64,000 bases of DNA from Gammaproteobacteria bacterium UBA7803 (GTDB lineage: Bacteria; Pseudomonadota; Gammaproteobacteria; Pseudomonadales; Azotimanducaceae). The notes beneath the pieces are model-generated. The model was not told where the DNA came from, did no database searches, and worked only from the letters and a program-made list of their open reading frames with translations. The DNA is taken from positions 43,286 to 107,285 of the forward strand of contig DLCH01000033.1 in NCBI GenBank assembly GCA_002480525.1, read 5' to 3'. Positions 35,951 through 43,480 of the stretch are shown here, one piece after another. The translations under genes were made by a program, and so were the position numbers. Every line of letters starts with the position of its first letter. The first letter of the stretch is position 1.

Positions 35951-37180
35951 ATGATTGACCCCACCATTATGCTCGGCGTCGGCATGTTCACCGGGACGGT
36001 TCTGTTCCTGGTGGCGGTGATCCTGGTCGCGCGCTCCCGGCTGGTGAGCAGCGGCGACGTCACCATCGAGATCAACGACGACCCCGACAAGGCCGTGGTC
36101 GTGCCGGCGGGCGGCAAGCTGCTGGGTACCCTCGCCAACCAGGGCATCTTCCTGGCCAGCGCCTGCGGCGGTGGCGGCACCTGCGCCCAGTGCCGGTGCC
36201 GGGTGCTGGAGGGCGGCGGCAGCATCCTGTCGACCGAGGAGGGCCACTTCACCCGCGGCGAGATCCGCGACAACTGGCGGCTGTCCTGCCAGGTGGCGGT
36301 GAAGCAGGACATGAAGATCGAGATCCCGGAAGACGCCATCGGCGTCGAGCGCTGGGAGTGCGAGGTGATCTCGAACCCGAACGTGGCCACCTTCATCAAG
36401 GAGCTGAACCTGAAGCTGCCCGAGGGCGCCAATGTCGACTTCAAGGCCGGCGGCTACGTGCAGCTCGAGATTCCGCCCTACGAGATGGACTACAAGGACA
36501 TCGACGTCGAGAAGGAATTCCACGGCGACTGGGACCGGTTTAACGTCTGGCAGCACCACAGCAAGGTGACCGAGACGACCATCCGGGCCTACTCGATGGC
36601 CAACTACCCGGAAGAGAAGGGCATCCTCAAGTTCAACATCCGGATCGCCTCGCCGCCGCCGGGCATGGACGTGCCCCCGGGCAAGATGTCGTCCTACGTG
36701 TTCAACCTGAAGCCCGGCGACAAGCTGACCGTGTTCGGGCCCTACGGCGACTTCTTCGTCAAGGACACCGACGCCGAGAAGATCTGGATCGGCGGCGGGG
36801 CCGGCATGGCGCCGCTGCGCTCGCAGATCTTCGACGAGATCAAGCGCAAGGGCCGCACCACCAGGATGAGCTACTGGTACGGCGCCCGCAGCCTGCGGGA
36901 GATGTTCTACGACGACGAGTTCGAGCAGCTCGCCGCCGAGAACGACAACTTCGAGTGGCACGTGGCGCTGTCCGACCCGCTGCCGGAGGACAACTGGACC
37001 GGCCACAAGGGCTTCATCCACCAGGTGGTGTTCGACCAGTACCTGAAGGACCACCCGGCGCCCGAGGACTGCGAGTACTACCTGTGCGGCCCGCCGCCCA
37101 TGGTCGCCGCCGTGCTGCAGATGCTGGAGGACCTCGGCGTCGAGCCCGAGAACATCCTGCTGGATGACTTCGGCGGCTGA
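35951..37180 (+). CDS. nqrF: Na+-translocating NADH:quinone reductase subunit F
   Basis: 409-residue NADH-oxidising subunit. One N-terminal helix (LFLVAVILVARSRLV), a [2Fe-2S] ferredoxin domain with CGGGGTCAQCRCRVLEGGG near 72 and LSCQVAV near 113, then the ferredoxin-reductase-like FAD domain with TIRAYSMANYPEE and GGAGMAPLRSQIFDEIKRKG, and the NADH site YYLCGPPPMVAAVLQML. The tail ILLDDFGG is typical. No apbE or nqrM gene follows, unlike many nqr operons; both must be elsewhere if the complex is functional. Confidence 0.97.
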   Translation: MIDPTIMLGVGMFTGTVLFLVAVILVARSRLVSSGDVTIEINDDPDKAVVVPAGGKLLGTLANQGIFLASACGGGGTCAQCRCRVLEGGGSILSTEEGHFTRGEIRDNWRLSCQVAVKQDMKIEIPEDAIGVERWECEVISNPNVATFIKELNLKLPEGANVDFKAGGYVQLEIPPYEMDYKDIDVEKEFHGDWDRFNVWQHHSKVTETTIRAYSMANYPEEKGILKFNIRIASPPPGMDVPPGKMSSYVFNLKPGDKLTVFGPYGDFFVKDTDAEKIWIGGGAGMAPLRSQIFDEIKRKGRTTRMSYWYGARSLREMFYDDEFEQLAAENDNFEWHVALSDPLPEDNWTGHKGFIHQVVFDQYLKDHPAPEDCEYYLCGPPPMVAAVLQMLEDLGVEPENILLDDFGG

Positions 37181-37210
37181 CCGGGGCGCGAGCCCCGGCC
37201 CACACCCCCC

Positions 37211-37281
37211 GTAGGAGCGGCCTCCCGGCCGCGATCCCTGGCGCCGATAGCCGGAAATCGCGGCCGGGAGGCCGCTCCTAC
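37211..37281. repeat. Inverted pair of REP-like hairpins after nqrF
   Basis: Forward copy at 37211-37236 and reverse copy at 37256-37281, 19 bp apart. Each has the GCGGCC/GGCCGC stem, and the two copies can pair with each other to form a longer hairpin, as in BIME structures. It lies 30 bp past the nqrF stop and may end or protect the nqr transcript. No other feature seen in the 201-bp gap. Confidence 0.85.
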
Positions 37282-37381
37282 AGCGCGCATAGCGCTGTCC
37301 CGGAAACCCGGCATCTCCCGCCACGTGAACTATGCTTGATGCAATGGATCGTGCATGTCCTGTGGCAGGAGGGATTCCCAC

Positions 37382-37687
37382 ATGGCGGTAGCTTCCGAGC
37401 TCTCCGCAGACGGAGAAGAGCTGGTCATCCGGGTTTCCGGGCGGTTCGATTTCAGCGCTCATCAGGCGTTCAGGGATGCTTACGAGCTGCTCCCCGACCG
37501 GCCGCGCCGGTACCGCGTGGACATGCAGGACACCCAGTACCTGGACAGCTCGGCGCTGGGCATGCTGCTGCTGCTGCGGGACCACGCCGGCGGCGACAAC
37601 GCGGAAGTGAACCTGGTGAACTGCAACGCCGACGTCCGCAAGATCCTCACCATCTCCAATTTCGAACAGCTCTTCAGCGTCCACTGA
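37382..37687 (+). CDS. STAS-domain anti-sigma factor antagonist, HsbA-like
   Basis: 101-residue single STAS domain. The phosphorylatable serine is Ser56 or Ser57 in DTQYLDSSALGMLLLLRDH, and EVNLVNCNADVRKILTISNF completes the fold. Partner-switching proteins of this type bind an anti-sigma factor or FlgM-type target depending on serine phosphorylation. The ATG at 37382 follows AGGAGGG by 8 nt; an upstream ATG at 37355 lacks a site. It precedes a REC-PP2C-HATPase protein by 34 nt, an arrangement known for HsbA/HsbR in Pseudomonas. Confidence 0.9.
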   Translation: MAVASELSADGEELVIRVSGRFDFSAHQAFRDAYELLPDRPRRYRVDMQDTQYLDSSALGMLLLLRDHAGGDNAEVNLVNCNADVRKILTISNFEQLFSVH

Positions 37688-37721
37688 TCGGGCCCGGGTC
37701 GACGGGTCGGGCTTCCGGTTC

Positions 37722-39443
37722 ATGAAAGAATCCCTGCGCATCCTGGTCGCCGACGACAGCCACGTGGACCGGCTGCTGCTGTCCAGCATCGTCCGCAAGG
37801 AAGGGTACGAGGTGGTGGAGGCCATCGACGGCCCGGACACCCTGGAGAAGTTCCGGAGCTGGCGCCCGCAGATGGTCCTGCTCGATGCGCTGATGCCCGG
37901 CCTCGACGGTTTCGAGGTCGCCCACTTCATCAAGGACGAGGCGGGCGAGGACTTCGTCCCGATCATCTTCCTCACCTCGCTGACCGAGGCCGACGCGCTG
38001 GCGCGCGCCCTCGAGGTCGGCGGCGACGACTTCCTGTCGAAGCCCTACAACCAGGTGATTCTCAAGGCGAAGCTGTCCGCCATGCAGCGGCTCCGGGCGA
38101 TGCACGTCACGATGCAGCGCCAGCGCGACGAGATCAGCCGCCACCATGCCCATCTGCTGCAGGAGCAGGAAGCCGCCAAGGCGGTATTCGACAACGTGGC
38201 GCACACCGGCAACCTCGACGAGCCGTTCATCCGCCACCTGATCTCGCCGCTGGCGGTGTTCAACGGCGACGTGCTGCTGGCGGAGCGCAACCCGGCCGGG
38301 GACCTCTATCTGCTGCTGGGTGATTTCACCGGTCACGGTCTGACCGCGGCGGTGGGCGCGCTGCCGCTGTCGGACATCTTCTACGGCATGACCCAGAAGG
38401 GTTTCACGGCATCGGAGATCCTGCGCGAAGCCAACCGCAAGCTGGCGGCGATTCTGCCGAAGGGCTATTTCTGCTGCGCGACCCTGGTGGCGATCAGCTT
38501 TCACAAGGGCACCCTGGAATTCTGGAACGGCGGCCTGCCGCCGGGATACCTGCTGCGGCCCGGATCCGCCGAGCTCACCCAGCTCGAATCCCGGCACCTG
38601 CCCCTCGGCATACTCGGCGACGACCGCTTCGAGGCCGGCACCGAGGTGATGGAGATGGCCTGCGGCGACCGGCTGGTGATGTGCACCGACGGCATCGTCG
38701 AGGCCAGGAACGAGTCCGGCGAGGCGTTCGGCTTCGACCGCTTTCACGCCGCCGCGCTGGGCGCGCCGGCCCGGGGAGCGGCGCCGGCGGCGAGCCCGTT
38801 CGAACGGCTCAAGCGGGAGGTGTACGCCCACATCGGCGGCACGGGGCGCGACGACGACCTCACCCTGGTGGAGGTCACCATGGTGCCGGCGGAGGAGGCC
38901 GTGCGCCCGCCGCCGGCGCTGGACTACCCGACGGAAGGCAGCGAGCAGTGGCGCCTGTCCTACGAGCTGGGCCCGGCCACGCTGCGGTCGTCGAACCCGC
39001 TGCCGCTGCTGCAGCAGATGCTCATGGAGTTTCCGCGCCTGCGGCGTCAGTCCGGCGCTATCTACACGGTGCTGTCGGAGCTCTACTCGAACGCGCTCGA
39101 GCATGGCCTGCTCGGCCTGGACTCCGGTCTCAAGCGCTCCGCCCGCGGCTTCGCCGAATACTACGCGGCGCGTGAGCGCGGCCTCGCCGAGCTGGACGGA
39201 TGGATGCGCTTCGACTTCCGCTGCGAGGTCACCGGCCCCTGCGGCCGGCTGCAGGTCACCGTCACCGACAGCGGTGACGGCTTCGATCACGAACGCCAGC
39301 TCGCCGAAGCGGGCGCAGCGGAGGTCCGGGGATACCACGGTCGGGGGCTGCAGCTCCTGCGGCGGCTGTGCCAGTCGCTGACCTATCAGGGGCGGGGCAA
39401 TCAGGTGGAGGCGGTGTTCGCCTGGAGGGACGACGATGGCTGA
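37722..39443 (+). CDS. Response regulator with PP2C phosphatase and HATPase domains, HsbR-like
   Basis: 573 residues in three modules. REC domain 1-125: ILVADDSHVDRLLLSSIV, phospho-acceptor Asp55 in QMVLLDALMPGLDGFEV, FLTSLTEADA and SKPYNQ. A coiled linker follows, then a SpoIIE-type PP2C phosphatase at about 180-385: YLLLGDFTGHGLTAAVG and RLVMCTDGIVEARNESGE hold metal-ligand Asp. A C-terminal HATPase kinase-like domain has the N-box ELYSNALEHGLLGLDSG and VTDSGDGFDHERQ. It should dephosphorylate, and perhaps phosphorylate, the STAS partner in response to a kinase signal. Overlaps the HPt gene by 8 nt. Confidence 0.93.
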   Translation: MKESLRILVADDSHVDRLLLSSIVRKEGYEVVEAIDGPDTLEKFRSWRPQMVLLDALMPGLDGFEVAHFIKDEAGEDFVPIIFLTSLTEADALARALEVGGDDFLSKPYNQVILKAKLSAMQRLRAMHVTMQRQRDEISRHHAHLLQEQEAAKAVFDNVAHTGNLDEPFIRHLISPLAVFNGDVLLAERNPAGDLYLLLGDFTGHGLTAAVGALPLSDIFYGMTQKGFTASEILREANRKLAAILPKGYFCCATLVAISFHKGTLEFWNGGLPPGYLLRPGSAELTQLESRHLPLGILGDDRFEAGTEVMEMACGDRLVMCTDGIVEARNESGEAFGFDRFHAAALGAPARGAAPAASPFERLKREVYAHIGGTGRDDDLTLVEVTMVPAEEAVRPPPALDYPTEGSEQWRLSYELGPATLRSSNPLPLLQQMLMEFPRLRRQSGAIYTVLSELYSNALEHGLLGLDSGLKRSARGFAEYYAARERGLAELDGWMRFDFRCEVTGPCGRLQVTVTDSGDGFDHERQLAEAGAAEVRGYHGRGLQLLRRLCQSLTYQGRGNQVEAVFAWRDDDG

Positions 39444-39780
39444 ACGACTCGACCAGGCGATGCTTGCCGAGCTGCGGGCGCTCATGGAGGACGACTTTCC
39501 GACCCTGCTCGAAGCCTACCTGGCGGACTCCGAGCGCCGCCTGCTGGAGGCGTCCGACGCCTGGGCCGCCGGAGACTTCGATGCCCTGCGGCGCAGCGTT
39601 CACAGCCTGAAGGGCGCCTCGAGCAATCTCGGCGCCACCGAGCTGGCGGGACGCTGCCAGACCCTGGAGCATCTGGCCCGGGATCAGGTCGCCGACGGGG
39701 TTCCGGAGGCGCTGGATGCGGTGACCGCGGAGCTCAGGGAAGTCCAGGCCGCGCTGAGATCCGTCCGCGCTACCTGCTGA
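39436..39780 (+). CDS. HPt (histidine phosphotransfer) domain protein
   Basis: 114-residue single four-helix HPt domain. The phosphorylated His56 is in LRRSVHSLKGASSNLGATEL, the standard HxxKGxSxxxG signature, and TLEHLARDQV follows. It should relay phosphate to or from a receiver domain; the overlapping upstream gene encodes one, so the REC domain is the likely partner. No dedicated hybrid kinase is present in the window. Three REP hairpins follow. Confidence 0.92.
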   Translation: MAERLDQAMLAELRALMEDDFPTLLEAYLADSERRLLEASDAWAAGDFDALRRSVHSLKGASSNLGATELAGRCQTLEHLARDQVADGVPEALDAVTAELREVQAALRSVRATC

Positions 39781-39790
39781 CCCCCCGACC

Positions 39791-39913
39791 GCAGAAGCGG
39801 CCTCCCGGCCGCGATCCCCCACGCTTTCGACACCCCCGGGTAGGAGCGGCCTCCCGGCCGCGATCCCCAAGCTGCCGACACCCCCCGGTAGGAGCGGCCT
39901 CCCGGCCGCGATC
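39791..39913 (+). repeat. Three direct REP-like hairpins after the HPt gene
   Basis: Copies at 39791-39816 (degenerate head GCAGAAGCGG), 39840-39865 and 39888-39913, spaced 49 and 48 bp. All have the GCGGCC/GGCCGC stem. They fill nearly all of the gap between the convergent HPt and DUF2799 genes and could end both transcripts. Confidence 0.85.
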
Positions 39914-39920
39914 CCCGACG

Positions 39921-40550
39921 TTACCCCGCGAAGGCCAACGTCTGCCGCAGGTCTTCGAGCCGCTCGGTCTTGACGGCCATTTCGGCTTCGAGCTCTTCGA
40001 TCTCCGCGCTCAGACGACCCTGCTCCTCGCCCAGGTCCTTGGCGGTGAGCAGCATCTGGGCCCGGTCGGCGGCGGTGGACTCGTCGTCCAGCATGCCGCC
40101 GGCGATGGCGGCCAGCTCGCTCTTGATTTCGTCGAGGCGGCGTTCCCGGGCGGTGATGGCGCCGGCGATCTCGCGGACCTCGGACTCGGCCAGGTACAGC
40201 CGGCGCCCGTCCTGATAGGCCGCCTGGAAGGCGGTCTGCAGGCGCGCCGGACAGACGTTGCTGAACCCGGCGCCGCGCTCGCCCAGATTGAAGCCGTTGG
40301 CGGGCTGGCAGTACTGGTCCACCCCGTCCTCCCAGCCAGCCAGGTAGGCGTTGCGGTCCGGGGAGACGCCGTGCTTCATGCACGCGTCCATGTAACGCAT
40401 CAGCGCGGAGCTGCCTTCGGTGCCGGAGAGGCCGTCGCGATAGCCGATGGTCTCCCAGTCGTTCGCCAGGCACTGGCTTTCGCTCAGGCTGGCGCAGCCG
40501 GTCACGCCCAGCAGGCCGGTGACGGCGATGAACAGCAGGTGACGGCGCAT
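39921..40550 (-). CDS. DUF2799-family lipoprotein
   Basis: 209 residues. A lipoprotein signal is evident: RRHLLFIAVTGLLGVTGCA, with lipid-bearing Cys19, followed by Ser so outer-membrane sorting is expected. The N-terminal half is the DUF2799 pattern, with NDWETIGYRDGLSGT, KHGVSPDRNAYLAGWEDGVD and YCQPANGFNLGERGAGFSN. The C-terminal 80 residues form a coiled coil (AITARERRLDEIKSELAAIA, GRLSAEIEELEAEMAVKTER). The ATG at 40550 is 6 nt after GAGG. Role unknown. Confidence 0.87.
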   Translation of the reverse strand: MRRHLLFIAVTGLLGVTGCASLSESQCLANDWETIGYRDGLSGTEGSSALMRYMDACMKHGVSPDRNAYLAGWEDGVDQYCQPANGFNLGERGAGFSNVCPARLQTAFQAAYQDGRRLYLAESEVREIAGAITARERRLDEIKSELAAIAGGMLDDESTAADRAQMLLTAKDLGEEQGRLSAEIEELEAEMAVKTERLEDLRQTLAFAG

Positions 40551-40734
40551 GGGAAACCTCCCTGTCAGTAGCACGCGCAGGAGCCTGGTGACAGCTTAGA
40601 GTAGGCGTCCCGCCGGAAACGGTGCCGGGTTCACAAACCTGGAGGCGGATGCCGGAGAGGACGCCGTGCCGATGCGGTCGCGCAGCGCCGCCGGCACTGG
40701 GTATGATGCGTTTCAAATTCGGGAGGGCCAGCCA

Positions 40735-41520
40735 ATGTCGGAATCCGTACTGACCTACGACGTCCAGGATCACGTCGGCGTCATCACGCTCAATCGCCCC
40801 GAGGCGATGAACTCGTTGAACTACCAGCTCTACGCCGAGCTCGAGGACACGGTGCGCGGCGCCACCGCCCGGGCGCTGGTGATCACCGGGGCGGGGCGGG
40901 CGTTCTGCGCCGGCGACGACGTCAAGCAGATTCTCGGCGGCGGCGAAGCGCCGCCCGCGGAATTCCGCGAGCGCAGCCAGCGCACCGGCGGCCTCACGCC
41001 GGCCGCGGACGCGCTGCTCTACACGGACATCCCGGTGATCGCGGCGGTCAACGGCGCGGCGGTCGGCTGGGGCATGGAGCTCGCGCTGATGGCCGACATC
41101 CGGGTCGCCTCGGAGCAGGCGCGGTTCGGCGAGCTGTTCGTGGTGCGCGGCCTGTGCTGCGACGCCCCCGGGCTCGGCCGGCTGGCGCAGCTCGTGGGCC
41201 GGGAGCGCGCCGCCGAGCTGCTGTTCACCGGCGAGGTCATCGACGCGGCCACGGCCCGTGACATCGGGCTGGTGTCCCGGGTGGTGGCGCCGGATGCGCT
41301 GCTGCCCACGGCGCTGGAGCTGGCCGGGCGGATCGCCGCCAATCCGCCGCTGGCAGTGCAGGCGCTCAAGGCCGGTCTGCGCCGGACCCTCGAGCCGGAC
41401 TGGCGGGACACCGGCCGCTGGGCCATCGAGCAGATCACCCGGTTGCGTCAGACCGAGGACTCGAAAGAAGGGGTGCGGGCGTTCCTCGAGAAGCGCCAGC
41501 CGGTCTACGTCGGCCGCTGA
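40735..41520 (+). CDS. Enoyl-CoA hydratase/isomerase family protein
   Basis: 261 residues of the crotonase fold. Seen are VGVITLNRPEAMNSLNYQLY, the CoA-binding oxyanion segment RALVITGAGRAFCAGDDVK, DIPVIAAVNGAAVGWGMELAL and FGELFVVRGLCCDAPGLGRL. The position of the usual second catalytic glutamate (ExG) is occupied by RGLCCDAPG, so hydratase activity is not certain and another crotonase reaction is possible. The ATG at 40735 follows GGGAGGG by 7 nt; a frame extends further but lacks an RBS. It overlaps the convergent DUF427 gene by 16 nt. Confidence 0.85.
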   Translation: MSESVLTYDVQDHVGVITLNRPEAMNSLNYQLYAELEDTVRGATARALVITGAGRAFCAGDDVKQILGGGEAPPAEFRERSQRTGGLTPAADALLYTDIPVIAAVNGAAVGWGMELALMADIRVASEQARFGELFVVRGLCCDAPGLGRLAQLVGRERAAELLFTGEVIDAATARDIGLVSRVVAPDALLPTALELAGRIAANPPLAVQALKAGLRRTLEPDWRDTGRWAIEQITRLRQTEDSKEGVRAFLEKRQPVYVGR

Positions 41521-41900
41521 GGCTCGCCGTCCACCTCGATGGTGACCCGGTCCGGGTAGAATGCGAAGTACCCGGTCAGCGGGCGGCATTCGTCGTAGGG
41601 TTCCAGGTAGGCCCACACGGCGTCCTCGAGGCGCGTGTCCGGCAGCTCGATGGTCCAGTAGCTCGCGTAGCCCTTGAACGGGCAGTAGGTGCGGGTTTCC
41701 GACGGCGCGAGCACGTGGCGCTCGACGTCCTCCGGCGGCAGATACCAGACGGGATCGTGGCGCGTCTCGTGAACCAGAAACGCGGCCCGGGAGTCGGCGA
41801 TCTCGCGGCCGCCGGCGAGCACGCGCACGTGGCTCGGCGTCCGGGTCGCGGTGATCCGGTGGTTCGGGAACTGGGAGAAGCCGGGTGCGGGGTTGTCCAT
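41505..41900 (-). CDS. DUF427 family protein
   Basis: 131 residues. Seen is the DUF427 core: VRVLAGGREIADSRAAFLVH, PVWYLPPEDVERHVLAPSE, TYCPFKGYASYWTIELPD and VWAYLEPYDECRPLTGYFAF, ending DRVTIEVDGE. This small all-beta family is common in proteobacteria and actinobacteria and has no settled activity. The ATG at 41900 has GAGG 6 nt upstream. It is divergent from the MaoC gene with about 100 nt between. Confidence 0.9.
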   Translation of the reverse strand: MDNPAPGFSQFPNHRITATRTPSHVRVLAGGREIADSRAAFLVHETRHDPVWYLPPEDVERHVLAPSETRTYCPFKGYASYWTIELPDTRLEDAVWAYLEPYDECRPLTGYFAFYPDRVTIEVDGEPQRPT

Positions 41901-42003
41901 GGAAAACCTCCGTGGCCTGGTCGATCCGCAGCGGGCGGCGGGCGGCGCGCTCGTTCCCCGCTCACTCAATCTGATCCAATGTCATCAGTCAGGGAGCATC
42001 AAC

Positions 42004-42522
42004 ATGGTTGCACAGGCGAAGCCGGTGGGGAACCAGCGCTACCGGGAGTCCTACGGACGTTACCTCGAGGACTTCACGGTCGGCGACGTGTACGAGCACC
42101 GTCCCGGCCGCTCCATCACGGAAACGGACAACACCTGGTTCACGCTGCTGACCATGAATCAGCATCCGCTGCACTTCGATCGCGAGTACGGCGCGAAGAG
42201 CGAGTTCGGCCAGGTGCTGGTGAACTCCTGCCTCACGCTGTCGCTGGTGACCGGTATGTCGGTGTCGGACGTCAGTCAGAAGACGGTGGCGAATCTGGGC
42301 TGGAACGACGTCAGGCTGACCGGGCCGGTGTTCGTCGGCGACACCATCTACGCCGAATCCGAGGTGCTCGAGATCCGCGAGTCGAAGTCGCGGCCCACCC
42401 AGGGCATCGTGAAGATCCGCACCCGGGGCCTAAAGCAGGACGGCACCGAGGTGATCAGCTTCGAGCGGGCGATGCTGATCCCGAAGCGGGGGCACGCGGT
42501 GGACGACGCGGTGGATTATTGA
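42004..42522 (+). CDS. MaoC-like dehydratase (hot-dog fold)
   Basis: 172 residues. The hydratase-2 motif region is GRSITETDNTWFTLLTMNQH followed by PLHFDREYGAKSEFGQVLVN, with Asp and His in the (D)xxxxHxD position typical of (R)-specific enoyl-CoA hydratases. NLGWNDVRLTGPVFVGDTIY and TRGLKQDGTEVISFERAML continue the fold. The ATG at 42004 follows AGGGAG by 7 nt. Similar proteins hydrate mesaconyl-CoA or other enoyl-CoA; the adjacent crotonase gene suggests a shared acyl-CoA pathway, but the substrate cannot be read. Confidence 0.9.
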   Translation: MVAQAKPVGNQRYRESYGRYLEDFTVGDVYEHRPGRSITETDNTWFTLLTMNQHPLHFDREYGAKSEFGQVLVNSCLTLSLVTGMSVSDVSQKTVANLGWNDVRLTGPVFVGDTIYAESEVLEIRESKSRPTQGIVKIRTRGLKQDGTEVISFERAMLIPKRGHAVDDAVDY

Positions 42523-42534
42523 AACGCCGGCCCT

Positions 42535-42555
42535 GCAGGAGCGATCTCCAGCGCC
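42535..42555 (+). repeat. Degenerate REP-like element (ATC type)
   Basis: GCAGGAGCGATCTCCAGCGCC resembles the ATC-stem REP copies at 55443 and 55647 but with a broken 3' arm. Position right after the MaoC stop fits the family. It is probably a decayed copy. Confidence 0.4.
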
Positions 42556-42574
42556 GGTGGGCGAGCAGGGCAGG

Positions 42575-42766
42575 TCAGGCGGCGGCGTAGGCCCGGGCCT
42601 GGACGAGGCGGGCGTCGATGAGTTCCTGGGCCACGTCCCGGCAGCTTCCGCAGCAGCTCCCGGCGCCACACAGCTCTTCGAGCTCATCGACGTGGGCGAC
42701 GCCCTGGGCGTCCACGGCCTCGTGGATGTCTCGATCGGTGACGGCGTGGCAGACGCAGACGTACAT
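42575..42766 (-). CDS. bfd: Bacterioferritin-associated ferredoxin
   Basis: 63-residue [2Fe-2S] protein. The four cluster cysteines are in MYVCVCHAVTDRDI (CxC) and GAGSCCGSCRDVAQEL (CCxxC). Bfd passes electrons to bacterioferritin to mobilise stored iron and is induced by iron starvation in other species. A Fur-like box lies 29-47 bp upstream of its ATG, and bfr is divergent next door. Confidence 0.93.
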   Translation of the reverse strand: MYVCVCHAVTDRDIHEAVDAQGVAHVDELEELCGAGSCCGSCRDVAQELIDARLVQARAYAAA

Positions 42767-42794
42767 GGGACTACCTCATCGACAATGGCGTTAG

Positions 42795-42813
42795 TTAAAT
42801 GCAAATCATTCTT
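42795..42813. promoter_or_regulatory. Putative Fur box upstream of bfd
   Basis: The 19-bp site matches GATAATGATAATCATTATC at 12 positions, including an exact AATCATT core at 42804-42810. Within it AATCA-N4-TGATT (42804-42817) is an inverted repeat. The region is strikingly AT-rich against the local background. Confidence 0.55.
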
Positions 42814-42863
42814 GATTGCAATAGTTTCTTGTTGCCATCCGCAGATGCGGGGCGTTCCCGCAT

Positions 42864-42882
42864 GAGAACAATATTCATTTCA
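42864..42882. promoter_or_regulatory. Second Fur-like box, upstream of bfr
   Basis: GAGAACAATATTCATTTCA matches the 19-bp Fur consensus at 12 positions. It overlaps a possible -35 TTTCAA (42878-42883) for a TGATAT -10 at 42901-42906, so Fur could control bfr directly. Confidence 0.45.
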
Positions 42883-42954
42883 AAATCAACAGGTTACGCT
42901 TGATATGTCAGCTAGCCTGCGGCATCCTGCCTCCACTTCAGCGTGGATGGATTC

Positions 42955-43431
42955 ATGAAGACTCTCGATAAAGACGTCATCGACTACCTCAATCGCGTGC
43001 TCAAGAACGAGCTGACGGCCATCAACCAGTACTTCCTGCACTCGAAGATGCTGGCGGACATGGGGCTCAAGCGCCTGGCCAAGCACGAGTACGAGGAGTC
43101 CATCGACGAAATGAAGCACGCGGATGCGCTGATGGAGCGCATCCTGTTTCTGGAAGGGCTGCCGAATCTTCAGGATCTGGGCAAACTCTACGTCGGTGAA
43201 GACGTGAAGGAGATGCTCGAGTGCGACCTGAAGCTCGAGATGGAAGGGTTGCCCCTGCTGCGGGACGCCGTCACCCACTGCGAGCAGGTGGCCGACTACG
43301 GCAGCCGGGCGCTGTTCCAGGACATCCTCCAGTCCGAGGAGGAGCACGTGGACTGGATCGAGACCCAGCTCGGCCTGATCGACAAGATGGGCCTGCAGAA
43401 CTACGTCCAGTCGCAGATGCTGGGGGAGTAA
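42955..43431 (+). CDS. bfr: Bacterioferritin
   Basis: 158-residue haem-containing ferritin subunit. The ferroxidase ligands are visible: Glu19 in VLKNELTAINQYFLHS, Glu52 and His55 with haem-ligand Met53 in SIDEMKHADALMERILFLEG, Glu in LECDLKLEMEG, and Glu in QSEEEHVDWIETQLGLID. Length fits the family (about 158). The ATG at 42955 gives the standard MKTLDKDVIDYLN start; an ATG 12 nt upstream is in frame but gives a non-standard extension. 24 subunits form a cage storing ferric iron. Confidence 0.95.
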   Translation: MKTLDKDVIDYLNRVLKNELTAINQYFLHSKMLADMGLKRLAKHEYEESIDEMKHADALMERILFLEGLPNLQDLGKLYVGEDVKEMLECDLKLEMEGLPLLRDAVTHCEQVADYGSRALFQDILQSEEEHVDWIETQLGLIDKMGLQNYVQSQMLGE

Positions 43432-43480
43432 TCCCGGCCCTCCGGATGCCGGCCGCGCCGTCCGCCCGGGCGGCGCGCTC

